Notes under the pieces: model-generated | What the model was told of the DNA's origin: nothing | Database searches by the model: none | The model's input: only the letters and a program-made list of their open reading frames with translations | In this document: positions 33,208-41,600 of the stretch, piece by piece | How positions within the stretch are numbered: position 1 is the stretch's first letter | Layout: every line of letters begins with the position of its first letter | Made by a program: the position numbers and the translations under genes | Assembly: GCA_937922785.1 (NCBI GenBank) | Contig: CALAJQ010000018.1 | Location: 248,001-312,000 of the forward strand | DNA: 64,000 bases | Reading direction: 5' to 3' | From: an uncultured Acidimicrobiales bacterium | GTDB taxonomy: Bacteria; Actinomycetota; Acidimicrobiia; Acidimicrobiales; SZUA-35

Positions 33208-34143
33208 ATGGCTGCGGCAACGAAAAATTCAAGGGGCAAACGGGGATCGACGAAGAAGGCGGCTGCGGTGAAACCCGCGGTGAAGAAGCGATCCGCGGCC
33301 AAGAAAACTGCGACAAGCGCCGTTAAGAAGACGGCCGCAGCAGCAGCCAAAAAGCCGGCGCGCAAGAAAGCGCCGTCTGCAAAGAAAGCATCGCCCGCAA
33401 AGAAGACGGTTGGCGCCAAGGCGGTTAAGAAAACAGCGAAGAAGGCCGTAACCAACAAGGCAGTCAAAAAGAAGGCAGCCAAAAAGAAGGCAGTTGCCAA
33501 AAAGGCTCCGGTCAAAAAAGCTGCCACTAAGAAGTCTGCAGTCAAAAAATCTGCTGGTAAAAAGGTTGCTACCAAAAAAGCAGCTAGCAAAAAGCCAGCT
33601 ACAAAAAAGACACCTGCCAAAAAGAGCGTCGCTAAGAAGTCGACAGCCAAGGCACCATCCAAAAAAGCCCCCGCAAAGAAATCGACTAGTACTCCGATGG
33701 CTACATCAAAAACCACCTCGGCGGCGCCTGAAAAAAAGGCACCACCTGCACCAAAGAAGCTCCGCATTCCTAAATTCCTAGAAGACAAAGCCTGGCTAGA
33801 TTCCCAGGTCGAACTACTAAAGCAAGAGCGCGAAAAGTACACCCGTAGCGCTGAACACCTGGCGGCAGAAGCCGCCGCCCTCATGGCCGATCGCGATCCA
33901 GGCGATGTCCAGTTCGACGAAGAGTCGGGCGAAGGCGACACCATTGCAGTTGAGCGAGACCGAGATCTTGCCCTTTCGCAGTCCGCGAGAAACTCTGTCG
34001 CTGAAATCGACGATGCTCTCAAGCGGATTGCTGAAGGCACCTACGGAATTTGTGTGCAGGGACCAGACATCATTCCGAAGGAGCGTCTGGAAGCTATTCC
34101 GGAGGCATCGGTGTGCGTCCAGCACAAAACAGCAATGTTCTAA
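33208..34143 (+). CDS. DksA/TraR-like protein with long histone-H1-like tail
   Basis: A 311-residue protein. Residues 1 to about 180 are almost entirely Lys, Ala, Thr, Ser, Val and Pro in KKA/AKK repeats, like the tails of histone H1 and of mycobacterial HupB. The C-terminal part (about 185-311) is a DksA/TraR-type module: a coiled coil (LDSQVELLKQEREKYTRSAEHLAAEAAAL), an acidic tip region and RNSVAEIDDALKRIAEGTYGIC leading to a zinc-finger-like end. That finger is degenerate, CVQG then CVQH instead of two CxxC pairs. DksA-type proteins act in the RNA-polymerase secondary channel; the tail suggests nucleic-acid binding. The ATG at 33208 has a good ribosome-binding site. lspA overlaps its last 31 bases. 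Confidence 0.82.
   Translation: MAAATKNSRGKRGSTKKAAAVKPAVKKRSAAKKTATSAVKKTAAAAAKKPARKKAPSAKKASPAKKTVGAKAVKKTAKKAVTNKAVKKKAAKKKAVAKKAPVKKAATKKSAVKKSAGKKVATKKAASKKPATKKTPAKKSVAKKSTAKAPSKKAPAKKSTSTPMATSKTTSAAPEKKAPPAPKKLRIPKFLEDKAWLDSQVELLKQEREKYTRSAEHLAAEAAALMADRDPGDVQFDEESGEGDTIAVERDRDLALSQSARNSVAEIDDALKRIAEGTYGICVQGPDIIPKERLEAIPEASVCVQHKTAMF
33220..33765 (+). repeat. AKK-type coding repeats with A-tracts
   Basis: The tail of the DksA-like gene consists of degenerate 12-15-base units around gcc-aaa-aag. From about 33510 the lysine codons shift from aag to aaa-aaa/aaa-aag, giving many A5-A7 runs, including two A-AAA-AAG heptamers read in the slippery frame (33603-33609 and 33732-33738). The first part of the tail uses gcc/gcg and aag codons instead. 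Confidence 0.7.
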
Positions 34144-34643
34144 CTAGCGTTCTGGCACCGTGCATTGCGGTGTTAGGTCTGGATCAGTTCACAAAACGGT
34201 GGGCGGTTTCCGCGCTTGCTGACGGACCAACCCAAGAGGTTCTAGGAGTTAGGTTCAATCTCTTCTTCAACCCGGGTGCGTCCTTTTCGATGTTCGCTGA
34301 CGGTTCTGCGGGTCCGGTGTTGGGAGTCTTGGCACTGATCATCTCAGCTGTGTTGTTGCGTGCTGGCTACAAGGCACAAGACCGCTGGTCGCCCATGATC
34401 TACGGCGTCATTGCTGGCGGGGCCTTGGGTAACTTCGCAGACAGATTGCTTAGGGCCGAAGACGGTTTCCTATCAGGACACGTCGTTGATTTCATCGACC
34501 TCGGCTGGTGGCCGGTTTTTAACATCGCTGACTCAGCCCTCATCGGTGGTGTTGCTGCGTTGTTCCTGGTAACGCTTACTGACAAGACCGAAGAAGAATC
34601 TGAGGCCGGCTCGTCAGGCGAAGAGATTGTCGTTGATGGTTGA
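34113..34643 (+). CDS. lspA: lipoprotein signal peptidase LspA
   Basis: A 176-residue membrane aspartic protease that removes lipoprotein signal peptides. About four hydrophobic segments are seen. The two catalytic aspartates are in GGALGNFADRLLR and FNIADSALIGG, and the DQFTKRWAV and FFNPGASFSMF segments match the family (NxGxxFS). The GTG start at 34113 has GGAGG seven bases upstream and lies inside the end of the dksA-like gene (31-base overlap). rluD starts eight bases before its stop, so dksA-like, lspA and rluD form a tight operon. Confidence 0.92.
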   Translation: MRPAQNSNVLTSVLAPCIAVLGLDQFTKRWAVSALADGPTQEVLGVRFNLFFNPGASFSMFADGSAGPVLGVLALIISAVLLRAGYKAQDRWSPMIYGVIAGGALGNFADRLLRAEDGFLSGHVVDFIDLGWWPVFNIADSALIGGVAALFLVTLTDKTEEESEAGSSGEEIVVDG

Positions 34644-35589
34644 GCGTTACAACGAAGAAGTTCCAGAGACACTCGATGGCCAGCGGGTCGATCGAATAGT
34701 TGCTCTCGTCACCGAGCTAAGCCGTTCCGAGGTTGCAAGCCTCATTGAAGCGGGCCTAGTTCTGGTGGACGGCGAGGCGCCGCCTAAGGCGTCAACAAAG
34801 CTGACAGCTGGTTCACATCTTGAGATCGAAGTTCCTGACAAACCTGTCGGTATCTCGCCCGATCCCGAAGTCTCAATCGAAGTGGTCTACAGCGATGAGC
34901 ACATCATCATCGTCAACAAACCTGCTGGCATGATTGTTCACCCTGGGGCGGGAGTCGATGCCGGAACTTTGGCCCAAGGCCTACTTCACAAGTACCCAGA
35001 GTTGGCCGAAATCGGTGATCCTGAAAGGCCCGGAATCGTTCACCGTTTGGACAAAGGAACTTCCGGATTATTAAGCGTTGCTCGCTCGCAACTGGCATAT
35101 GAGTCGCTGGGGGCCCAGCTCAGAGACCACTCGATGGAGCGCCGATACCTGACGCTCGTCTGGGGGGATCTTGAGAACAACGAAGGCGTCATCGATGCGG
35201 CCTTGGGGCGCTCTAACCGCCAGCCAATGCGTAGGGCTGTGGTAACAGAGGGTAAGCCGGCACGAACCTGGTACCGGGTCATGCAGCGTCTTGAAGATCC
35301 CAAGCTGACCGTTCTGGCCTGCCGCCTAGAGACGGGCAGAACCCACCAGATCAGGGTTCATCTTGAAGCTATTGGTAATCCGGTAGTTGGAGATGACCGC
35401 TACGGGCGAGGTGGAGGTGGCGTACGTAAAACCTTCGGTCTTGAGCGGCCTTTCCTTCACGCTCAGACATTGGGGCTTGAGCATCCCGAAAGTGGCGAGA
35501 TGCTTCGATTCCAGACACCCTTGCCTGATGACTTGGTCGCAGTGCTCACCAGTCTTGGCGGTGAAGTACCTCCGCTAGCTGACGCCTAG
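34636..35589 (+). CDS. rluD: 23S rRNA pseudouridine synthase, RluA family (RluD-like)
   Basis: A 317-residue enzyme with an N-terminal S4 RNA-binding domain (QRVDRIVALVTELSRSEVASLIEAGLVLVDG) and a RluA catalytic domain. The catalytic aspartate is in GIVHRLDKGTSGLL near residue 137, with LETGRTHQIRVHLE and PVVGDDRYG downstream. It should convert specific uridines in 23S rRNA to pseudouridine, though the exact positions cannot be told. The ATG at 34636 overlaps lspA. The 3' end overlaps the convergent nitroreductase gene by 44 bases. Confidence 0.92.
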   Translation: MVERYNEEVPETLDGQRVDRIVALVTELSRSEVASLIEAGLVLVDGEAPPKASTKLTAGSHLEIEVPDKPVGISPDPEVSIEVVYSDEHIIIVNKPAGMIVHPGAGVDAGTLAQGLLHKYPELAEIGDPERPGIVHRLDKGTSGLLSVARSQLAYESLGAQLRDHSMERRYLTLVWGDLENNEGVIDAALGRSNRQPMRRAVVTEGKPARTWYRVMQRLEDPKLTVLACRLETGRTHQIRVHLEAIGNPVVGDDRYGRGGGGVRKTFGLERPFLHAQTLGLEHPESGEMLRFQTPLPDDLVAVLTSLGGEVPPLADA

Positions 35590-36145
35590 GGCGGTCACTC
35601 GATCTGCCGGGCTCATCCGGTAGTTGATGGCCAATCGCAATCGTTGCCACTAGTCGAAAGTCATCAGGGACCCCGAACTCACCCGCAACAGACGCTTCAT
35701 TGTCAAAAAGTCCGAAGAGGCAGGCTCCGAGCGACTCGTTAGTTACGCCAAGCAAGAGGTTCTGAATGACACATCCGGCATCGACGAACCAGAACGGCAC
35801 GGACCACTGTTCAGTACCGACTGACAACGACGCTCGTGCTTTGTCCGATTCGCCGTATCGCTCTGGATAGGCAGATGGGCGAGTGGCAACAAGCACAAGA
35901 ACCGGGGCATCTAGTAGCTGTTGCCAGCGGAACTTCTCCCGTTTGGGCCCGGCCAAAGTGATGTCCCAATATCGGTTGGTTTGGGTCGGTCCCTCCAGGA
36001 CCAAGAATTCGACAGCAGCCGTGTTCCCTGCTGAAGGCGCTGCCAGCGAGTTGGCGAGGAGCGAGTCCAACAGATCGCTATCGATGGGTTCGGTTGAAAA
36101 AGCTCTGTGCATTCGACGCTTCTTAAGTGCTTTCACAAAATCCAT
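35546..36145 (-). CDS. nitroreductase family protein
   Basis: A 199-residue FMN-dependent nitroreductase-fold protein. The N-terminal KKRRMHRAFSTEPID is the RRS.R.F-type FMN phosphate motif, followed by LAAPSAGNTAAVEFLVL and, in the second half, LGVTNESLGACLFGLFDN and an ending GHQLPDEPGRSSDRPRR. The substrate is unknown; these enzymes reduce nitro compounds, quinones or flavins. The ATG at 36145 matches the family N-terminus better than a start 54 bases upstream. The 3' end runs 44 bases into the convergent rluD. Confidence 0.87.
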   Translation of the reverse strand: MDFVKALKKRRMHRAFSTEPIDSDLLDSLLANSLAAPSAGNTAAVEFLVLEGPTQTNRYWDITLAGPKREKFRWQQLLDAPVLVLVATRPSAYPERYGESDKARASLSVGTEQWSVPFWFVDAGCVIQNLLLGVTNESLGACLFGLFDNEASVAGEFGVPDDFRLVATIAIGHQLPDEPGRSSDRPRRQLAEVLHRQDW

Positions 36146-36228
36146 TACATTCAAAGCTATCGGTAGGTAACAGTGGGATCTCACCGTTGGATCCCTCAAC
36201 TCCGACCTCGCCGACTATCGTTTGCTTT

Positions 36229-37326
36229 GTGACAAACCCGCGACTGCCTGCTTTCGGGGACGGATGCATTACCGATCTAGTGCCTTATCTGTTGCCCCGA
36301 GGACGAGGAACCGCCGTCCTTCCGGCTGAGATTGGTAAGGCCGCCCGCAGCGTCTTGTTTGTTCTCGACGGACTTGGGTGGGATCAGCTCCAAGACCGCC
36401 TTCACTTGGCTCCGACTCTTGCGGGAATGTCTGGGGGTGTCATCACCACGGTCGCCCCGTCTACAACAGCAGCCGCCCTGACGTCTATCACCACCACTTT
36501 GTCGCCTGCTGAGCACGGAGTAGTTGGCTATCGGATTCGGGTTGACGATTCGCTTCTGAACACCCTTCGTTGGTGGGACGATGAAACTGGTGACGCTCGC
36601 AGGACGATGCCGCCAGAGATAATTCAGGGCTATGAGCCCTTCCAGGGTGAGAACGTGTCGGTTGTTACCAAGGCTGAGTTCAACCGCTCTGGATTCACAA
36701 AAGCTCACCTGCGTGGCGGCCGATTGACCGGTTACCGAACACCTGCAGTTCTAACTGCTCGGGTGGCTCAACTTCTGCGTGATGGAGAACAATTTGTTTA
36801 CGCCTACTGGGATGGCGTTGACAAGGTCTCTCATGAGTTTGGTTTCGGCGATGAGTTCGATGCCGAAGTTGCATTCGCCGACAGGATGGTTGCGGATCTC
36901 ATCGCAGCGGTTCCGAGCGGTACCCAGGTTGTCGTCACCGCCGATCATGGCCAGGTTGATTGTCGCAATGGTTCTGTGGATTTGAGCCCTGAAGTTAGCG
37001 CCCTTGCTACCGGCCTGTCGGGCGAAGGACGGTTCAGGTGGATCCACACTGATCCGACCGACATCGAATCGATGGCAACGCTATGCCGTGAGCTGTACGG
37101 CCATCAGTCATGGGTCGCCACGATTGATCAAATCCTGGACGAAAAATGGTTCGGACCGTCGATGAACAGCCAGATTCAGGATCGCCTAGGTCAGGTTGCG
37201 CTCTGTCCATTTGAGCCAATCTCCTATGCTGATCCGGCCGACTCTGGGCCGTTCGAGCTTGTGGGGCGCCACGGGTCCCTAACGGATGCCGAGATGCTTG
37301 TACCTCTGCTCAGTGCCAACGTCTGA
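36229..37326 (+). CDS. alkaline phosphatase superfamily (type I phosphodiesterase/nucleotide pyrophosphatase-like) protein
   Basis: A 365-residue predicted metal-dependent phosphodiesterase. The first metal site is in SVLFVLDGLGWDQL, the catalytic Thr/Ser in TVAPSTTAAALTSI, SPAEHGVVGYR follows, and the second site comprises YWDGVDKVSHEFG, TADHGQVD and the final GRHGSLTDAEMLVPLL. All metal ligands expected for the fold can be found. No signal peptide is seen, so it is probably cytoplasmic. Actinobacterial genomes often carry one such gene of unknown substrate. The GTG at 36229 best fits the domain. Its stop lies inside a 29-bp tandem duplication. Confidence 0.85.
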   Translation: MTNPRLPAFGDGCITDLVPYLLPRGRGTAVLPAEIGKAARSVLFVLDGLGWDQLQDRLHLAPTLAGMSGGVITTVAPSTTAAALTSITTTLSPAEHGVVGYRIRVDDSLLNTLRWWDDETGDARRTMPPEIIQGYEPFQGENVSVVTKAEFNRSGFTKAHLRGGRLTGYRTPAVLTARVAQLLRDGEQFVYAYWDGVDKVSHEFGFGDEFDAEVAFADRMVADLIAAVPSGTQVVVTADHGQVDCRNGSVDLSPEVSALATGLSGEGRFRWIHTDPTDIESMATLCRELYGHQSWVATIDQILDEKWFGPSMNSQIQDRLGQVALCPFEPISYADPADSGPFELVGRHGSLTDAEMLVPLLSANV

Positions 37327-37366
37327 GGGTTGGGGTGTTCAGTGCCAACGTCTAAACGTTGGGGCT
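37309..37366. repeat. 29-bp tandem duplication on a stop codon, with hairpins
   Basis: Copy 1 (37309-37337) contains the TGA stop of the phosphodiesterase gene; copy 2 (37338-37366) follows directly. Both share CAGTGCCAACGTCT. Copy 2 forms a perfect hairpin, CCAACGT-CTAA-ACGTTGG (37345-37362); copy 1 forms a shorter one, CCAAC/GTTGG (37316-37333). No U-tract follows. Confidence 0.75.
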
Positions 37367-37395
37367 GACCGTATCCGAAGGTAAAAATAGGAACT

Positions 37396-37893
37396 ATGAG
37401 TGACACCGAGCCCGAGACCCCGGAAGTAATCGAGCCGGGAACCCAAGCCGCACCCGAAGAGGTGCCGCCAAACTCGATATCAGAGCCTGCCAAGGTCATG
37501 CGAATTGGGTCGATGACCAAGCTGCTCCTTGAAGAGGTTCGTGGTTCTGCCTTAGATGAGGCGGGCCGTGATCGTCTGCGAGACATCTATGACACGTCCA
37601 TCATGGAGCTTTCGGGCGCCCTTAGCCCTGACCTAAGCGAAGAGCTGCGGGCTTTGGCTTCACCGTTCGATGACGCTGAGGTGCCCTCTGAGTCTGAACT
37701 GCGGATCGCTCAGGCTCAGCTTGTTGGGTGGCTTGAAGGACTATTCCACGGAATTCAGGCAACCCTGTTTGCCCAACAACAGATCGCTCAGCAACAACTT
37801 GCGCAGATGCAAACGCAGTCGCTACCCCAAGGAGGACCTGGTCAGCCTCCTGGCAAGCAAGGTCCACCGCCTCAAAGCGGCGTGTATCTGTAA
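37396..37893 (+). CDS. bpa: bacterial proteasome activator Bpa
   Basis: A 165-residue ATP-independent activator of the 20S proteasome. The family core is unmistakable: RIGSMTKLLLEEVRGSALDEAGRDRLRDIY, ELSGALSPDLSEEL and ELRIAQAQLVGWLEGLFHGIQATLFAQQ (about residues 36-140). A Gln/Pro/Gly-rich flexible tail follows and the protein ends GVYL. In mycobacteria the end is GQYL, a HbYX-type motif that docks in the proteasome alpha-ring; VYL keeps hydrophobic-Tyr-X. It implies that this organism has a 20S proteasome elsewhere. The start has an AGGA site seven bases upstream. The stop is within a 20-bp tandem duplication. Confidence 0.93.
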   Translation: MSDTEPETPEVIEPGTQAAPEEVPPNSISEPAKVMRIGSMTKLLLEEVRGSALDEAGRDRLRDIYDTSIMELSGALSPDLSEELRALASPFDDAEVPSESELRIAQAQLVGWLEGLFHGIQATLFAQQQIAQQQLAQMQTQSLPQGGPGQPPGKQGPPPQSGVYL

Positions 37894-37920
37894 ACAGGTC
37901 CGTGTATCTGTAAGCAGGTC
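37881..37920. repeat. 20-bp tandem duplication on the bpa stop codon
   Basis: Two 20-base copies (37881-37900 and 37901-37920) differ at one base. Copy 1 holds the last codons of bpa, gtg-tat-ctg, and the TAA stop; copy 2 repeats them out of frame. The duplication therefore copies the docking-motif codons. Confidence 0.9.
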
Positions 37921-37967
37921 AAGGAATCGAACTTGCAACTGATCAACAAGGGCGAGACACTTAGAGG

Positions 37968-38606
37968 GTGGCTTTAGAGGCGTTAACAAAGGACTGCACT
38001 GCTCTGGGAGATGCCGAGCTGGCAGAAATGGCCGATCTTTCAACGTCGGGCCAAGGCCTTGAGGCTGGCTTGTTGTCAAAGCAGGCCGAGCAATGGGTCC
38101 TCGTGACACAGGTGTTTGAGGGGCCAAAGCTCTTGGGTTTTGTGTTCTCAACCCTTGAACGGATCGGCGGCACGCCGTCAGTGGTCATTGGTCTGGGCTG
38201 TGTAGCCCGTAGCCGAAACCGGGCCGCAGTCCTTAAGGCCCTCATGCACGAGCAGCTGCACAAAGCAATCATGGCCTTCCCTGACGAAGACGTGGTGGTC
38301 GCTGCCCGGATGGTTGCGCCCGATTCTATGGAAGCACTAGAGGGTGTAAGCGCTGTTCACCCATGGCCAGATTTGCGGGCCGGCGGAGAAGAACGTGCAT
38401 GGGGACGGCGCCTAGCCAAACGGTTTAAGGCCAAGGGTTTTAATGACCGGACCATGATGGCTGACGGTGCAGCCAAGGGCCTCGTCTTGGACTACGAATC
38501 GCTTAAGAAAACCAAGGCTGACGCAGTCTTTGCCGGGCTGAAGGCCGATGGTTATGTCATTGGGTGGGGCTGGGCGATGGCTGAGTTCCTGGAAGAGTTC
38601 AAATAG
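37968..38606 (+). CDS. conserved hypothetical protein
   Basis: A 212-residue protein that I cannot assign. It starts with GTG at 37968 after a GAGG. The N-terminal half (QWVLVTQVFEGPKLLGFVFSTLERIGGTPSVVIGLGCV) has the beta-strand and loop pattern of an acyltransferase-like fold (GNAT-like), followed by RNRAAVLKALMHEQLHKAIMAFPDEDVVVAARM. The C-terminal half (RAWGRRLAKRFKAKGFNDRTMMADGA) is basic and ends WGWAMAEFLEEFK. There is no signal peptide or membrane segment. It lies between bpa and dnaE on the same strand. GNAT similarity is only an impression. Confidence 0.7.
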   Translation: MALEALTKDCTALGDAELAEMADLSTSGQGLEAGLLSKQAEQWVLVTQVFEGPKLLGFVFSTLERIGGTPSVVIGLGCVARSRNRAAVLKALMHEQLHKAIMAFPDEDVVVAARMVAPDSMEALEGVSAVHPWPDLRAGGEERAWGRRLAKRFKAKGFNDRTMMADGAAKGLVLDYESLKKTKADAVFAGLKADGYVIGWGWAMAEFLEEFK

Positions 38607-38611
38607 TCGCC

Positions 38612-38651
38612 GCTAGCAGCGCTCGCTAGCCGAGTTTGGCCTGCGGCCAAA
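38612..38651. promoter_or_regulatory. hairpins in the gap before dnaE
   Basis: Two hairpins fill the gap between the unknown gene and dnaE. The first is formed by two GCTAGC sites around AGCGCTC. The second is a perfect stem, TTTGGCC-TGC-GGCCAAA (38635-38651). The second is not followed by a U-tract, so it is not a standard terminator; it might be a weak terminator or an RNA-stability element. Confidence 0.4.
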
Positions 38652-38695
38652 ACGTCGCAGCCGGACGAATCACCACTCTGGGCCGATAAGTTTGG

Positions 38696-41600
38696 GTGGT
38701 GGGATCGTCGTTTGCTCATCTTCATGTGCACACAGAATTCTCGATGCTGGACGGCGCATCTCGATTAGATGAGCTGGTGGCCAAGGCCGCAGCCGATGGT
38801 CAGCCGGGACTCAGTATCACTGATCACGGGAACATGTACGGAGTCCTTGATTTCTACAAGGCATGTCGCAAACACGAGATCAATCCACTCATCGGAATAG
38901 AGCTTTATCAAGCAGATGAGCATCGATCCGAGCGCCCCAGTCGCCGAGGCAAGACAGATGACTCTGGGGGCAGTACCGACGGCGGCAAGAAGCTCTATTA
39001 CCACCTCATTGCCATGGCCGAAAATAACACCGGCTACAAGAATCTGATTCAGCTTGCGAGTCGGGCCTACATGGAGGGCTACTACTACAAGCCCAGGGTC
39101 GACTGGGAAGTCTTGTCCGATCACTCTGAAGGTGTGATCGCTACATCTGGCTGCCTTGGTGGTCATGTGCTGCAGAGTCTGATGAATGGCCGGCCCGAGC
39201 TTGCGCTAGAAAAGGCGGCACGATTTCAAGACATCTTCGGCAAAGACAACTTCTTTATCGAACTCCAGGACCACGGCATTCCCGAACAAGCCAAGACCAA
39301 CCCACAGCTGTTGGAGATCGCCCGCAAGATCGGTGCCCCCGTCGTAGTTACCAACGACTCGCATTACACCAACGAGATCGACTCGGTAGCTCATGACGCA
39401 TTGCTGTGCGTTCAAACCGGTTCCCTAATGTCGGATCCGGATCGATTCCAGCTGCACGGGAACCAACACTTCCTGAAGACCGCAGCAGAGATGCGCAGCG
39501 AGTGGTCTGAGCTTCCCGAAGCGTGTGACAACACACTTTGGATAGCCGAGCGGTGCGACGTCGAGATCGAATTTGGTTCGCCGCTGCTGCCTGACTTCCC
39601 AATCCCGGAGGGTCACAACAACGATGCAGACGACTACCTGCTGTATCTGACAATGGAAGGCGCTAAGAAGCGCTGGGGCGACAAGCTCGATGACAAAACC
39701 ACGGCCCGCCTTGCCTACGAACTCAAGGTCATCAAGGACATGGGCTTCAGCTCCTACTTCTTGATTACGTGGGACCTGATCGATCACGCTCGGCGGGCCA
39801 ACATCCGGGTTGGTCCCGGTCGTGGATCAGCGGCCGGCTGTGCGGTTGCTTACTGCCTTTGGATTACCGATCTTGACCCAATCAAATATGACCTCCTGTT
39901 TGAACGGTTCCTAAACCCAAGTCGTATTTCGATGCCAGATATCGACATGGACTTTGACTCTCGCTATCGAGACGAAATGATCCGGTACTGCGCCGAGCGT
40001 TACGGCCGAGACCATGTTGCTCAGATCGTGACGTTCTCTCAGATCAAGGCTCGAGCGGCGGTGCGAGATGCGGCCCGGGTATTGGGCTACCCCTATGCCG
40101 TTGGCGACAAAGTAGCCAAAGCGATGCCGCCGTTGATCATGGGCCGAGACACGCCCCTTAAATACTGCTTCGAGGAATCGGAGAAGTACATTGACGGCTA
40201 CAAGCAAGCTGGCGAGCTTCGTACGATGGTCGAGACCGAGCCTGACGTTGCCCGAGTTGTGGAAGTAGCCACCGGGCTTGAGGGTCTACGCCGCCAAGAT
40301 GGCATTCACGCTGCGGCGGTTGTAATTACTAAGGACCCGCTAACTGACTATTTGCCGATTCAGCGCAAGTCCGCTGCAGGTAAACCCATTGAGGAAGCAC
40401 CGGTTGTAACCCAGTACGAGATGCACGGGGTGGAGGAGCTGGGCCTACTCAAAATGGACTTCCTGGGTCTACGTAACTTGGACGTCCTTTCAGATTCGCT
40501 TGACCTCATCAAAAAGGTCACCGGTATCGACCTCGATATTGACAACGTTCCCTTGGATGATGGGCCTACCTTCGAAATGTTGCGGCTCGGCAACTCCATT
40601 GGCGTGTTCCAGCTTGAGTCCAGCCCGATGCGCTCGCTGATGCGTCAGATGGCTCCCACCGAGTTCGACGACATCGCCGCACTTGTTGCCCTATATAGAC
40701 CTGGCCCGATGGCCCAGAACATGCACACTTCTTACGCCGATCGCAAGAACGGCCGGGAAGAGAACGTTGCTTTCCATCCTGACGCCGAAGAGATCTTGGG
40801 CGACACGTACAACCTGTGTATCTACCAGGAAGAACTGATGCAGCTGGCGCAAAAGTTCGCTGGCTATGACCTAGCCCAGGCGGACAATCTGCGTAAGGCA
40901 ATGGGCAAGAAGGATCGGGCCCGCATTCAAGCCGAGCGCAAGGTCTTCGTTAAGGGCTGTGCCGAAGTTGGCTACGGCGAAGAACTTGGCGAAGAGCTGT
41001 TTGACACGATGGAGCCATTCGCAGACTATGCGTTTAACAAGAGCCACTCCTATGGCTACGGACTGGTCAGCTATCAGACGGCATACCTCAAGGCCAACTA
41101 TCCGGTCGAGTACTTCGCCAGCCTGCTGACCAGCGTTAAAGGATCACTGGACAAGGCTGCGATCTACTTGAACGAGTGCCGGCAGATGGGCATCAACGTC
41201 TTGGTGCCTGATGTCAACATCTCCGAGCGTGACTTCACCTCAATTACCGACCCCGAAGGCGGCCAGTTGAACGCAATTCCGTTCGGCATGAGTGCTGTAA
41301 GGAATGTGGGCGAGGCGCTGGTCGATCTGATCGTTGCCGAGAGGGCCGAGAACGGACCCTTTACTGACTTCATCAATTTCTGTGAGCGGGTTGACTATCA
41401 AGTACTAAACAAGCGGACGATCGAATCGCTTATCAAGGCCGGGGCCTTTGACTCGCTGGGCTACCCCCGTAAGGGTCTGCTGCTTGTCTATGAGGAAATT
41501 CTCGACAAGACAGTTGCCTCCCGCAAAGAAACCGACATGGGCGTGATGACGCTGTTTGGTGCGGTTGAGGAAGCAGGGGAGAAGTTCGATGATCGGCCGC

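Noticed and set aside
33494-33781. Open frame overlapping the DksA-like tail as a second coding product reached by frameshift
   Set aside because: It lies in the +1 frame; a -1 slip at the A-AAA-AAG heptamers leads instead to short extensions ending within about 40 bases.
33111-34040. Long reverse-strand open frame of about 309 codons across the DksA-like gene, rich in FLxAAFL repeats
   Set aside because: It is the complement of the AAG/GCC-rich tail repeats; antisense of Lys/Ala codons reads as Phe/Leu/Ala. It has no ribosome-binding site and overlaps a well-supported gene.
38635-38651. TTTGGCC/GGCCAAA hairpin as a Rho-independent terminator
   Set aside because: The stem is perfect but is followed by AACG rather than a U-tract on the plus strand.
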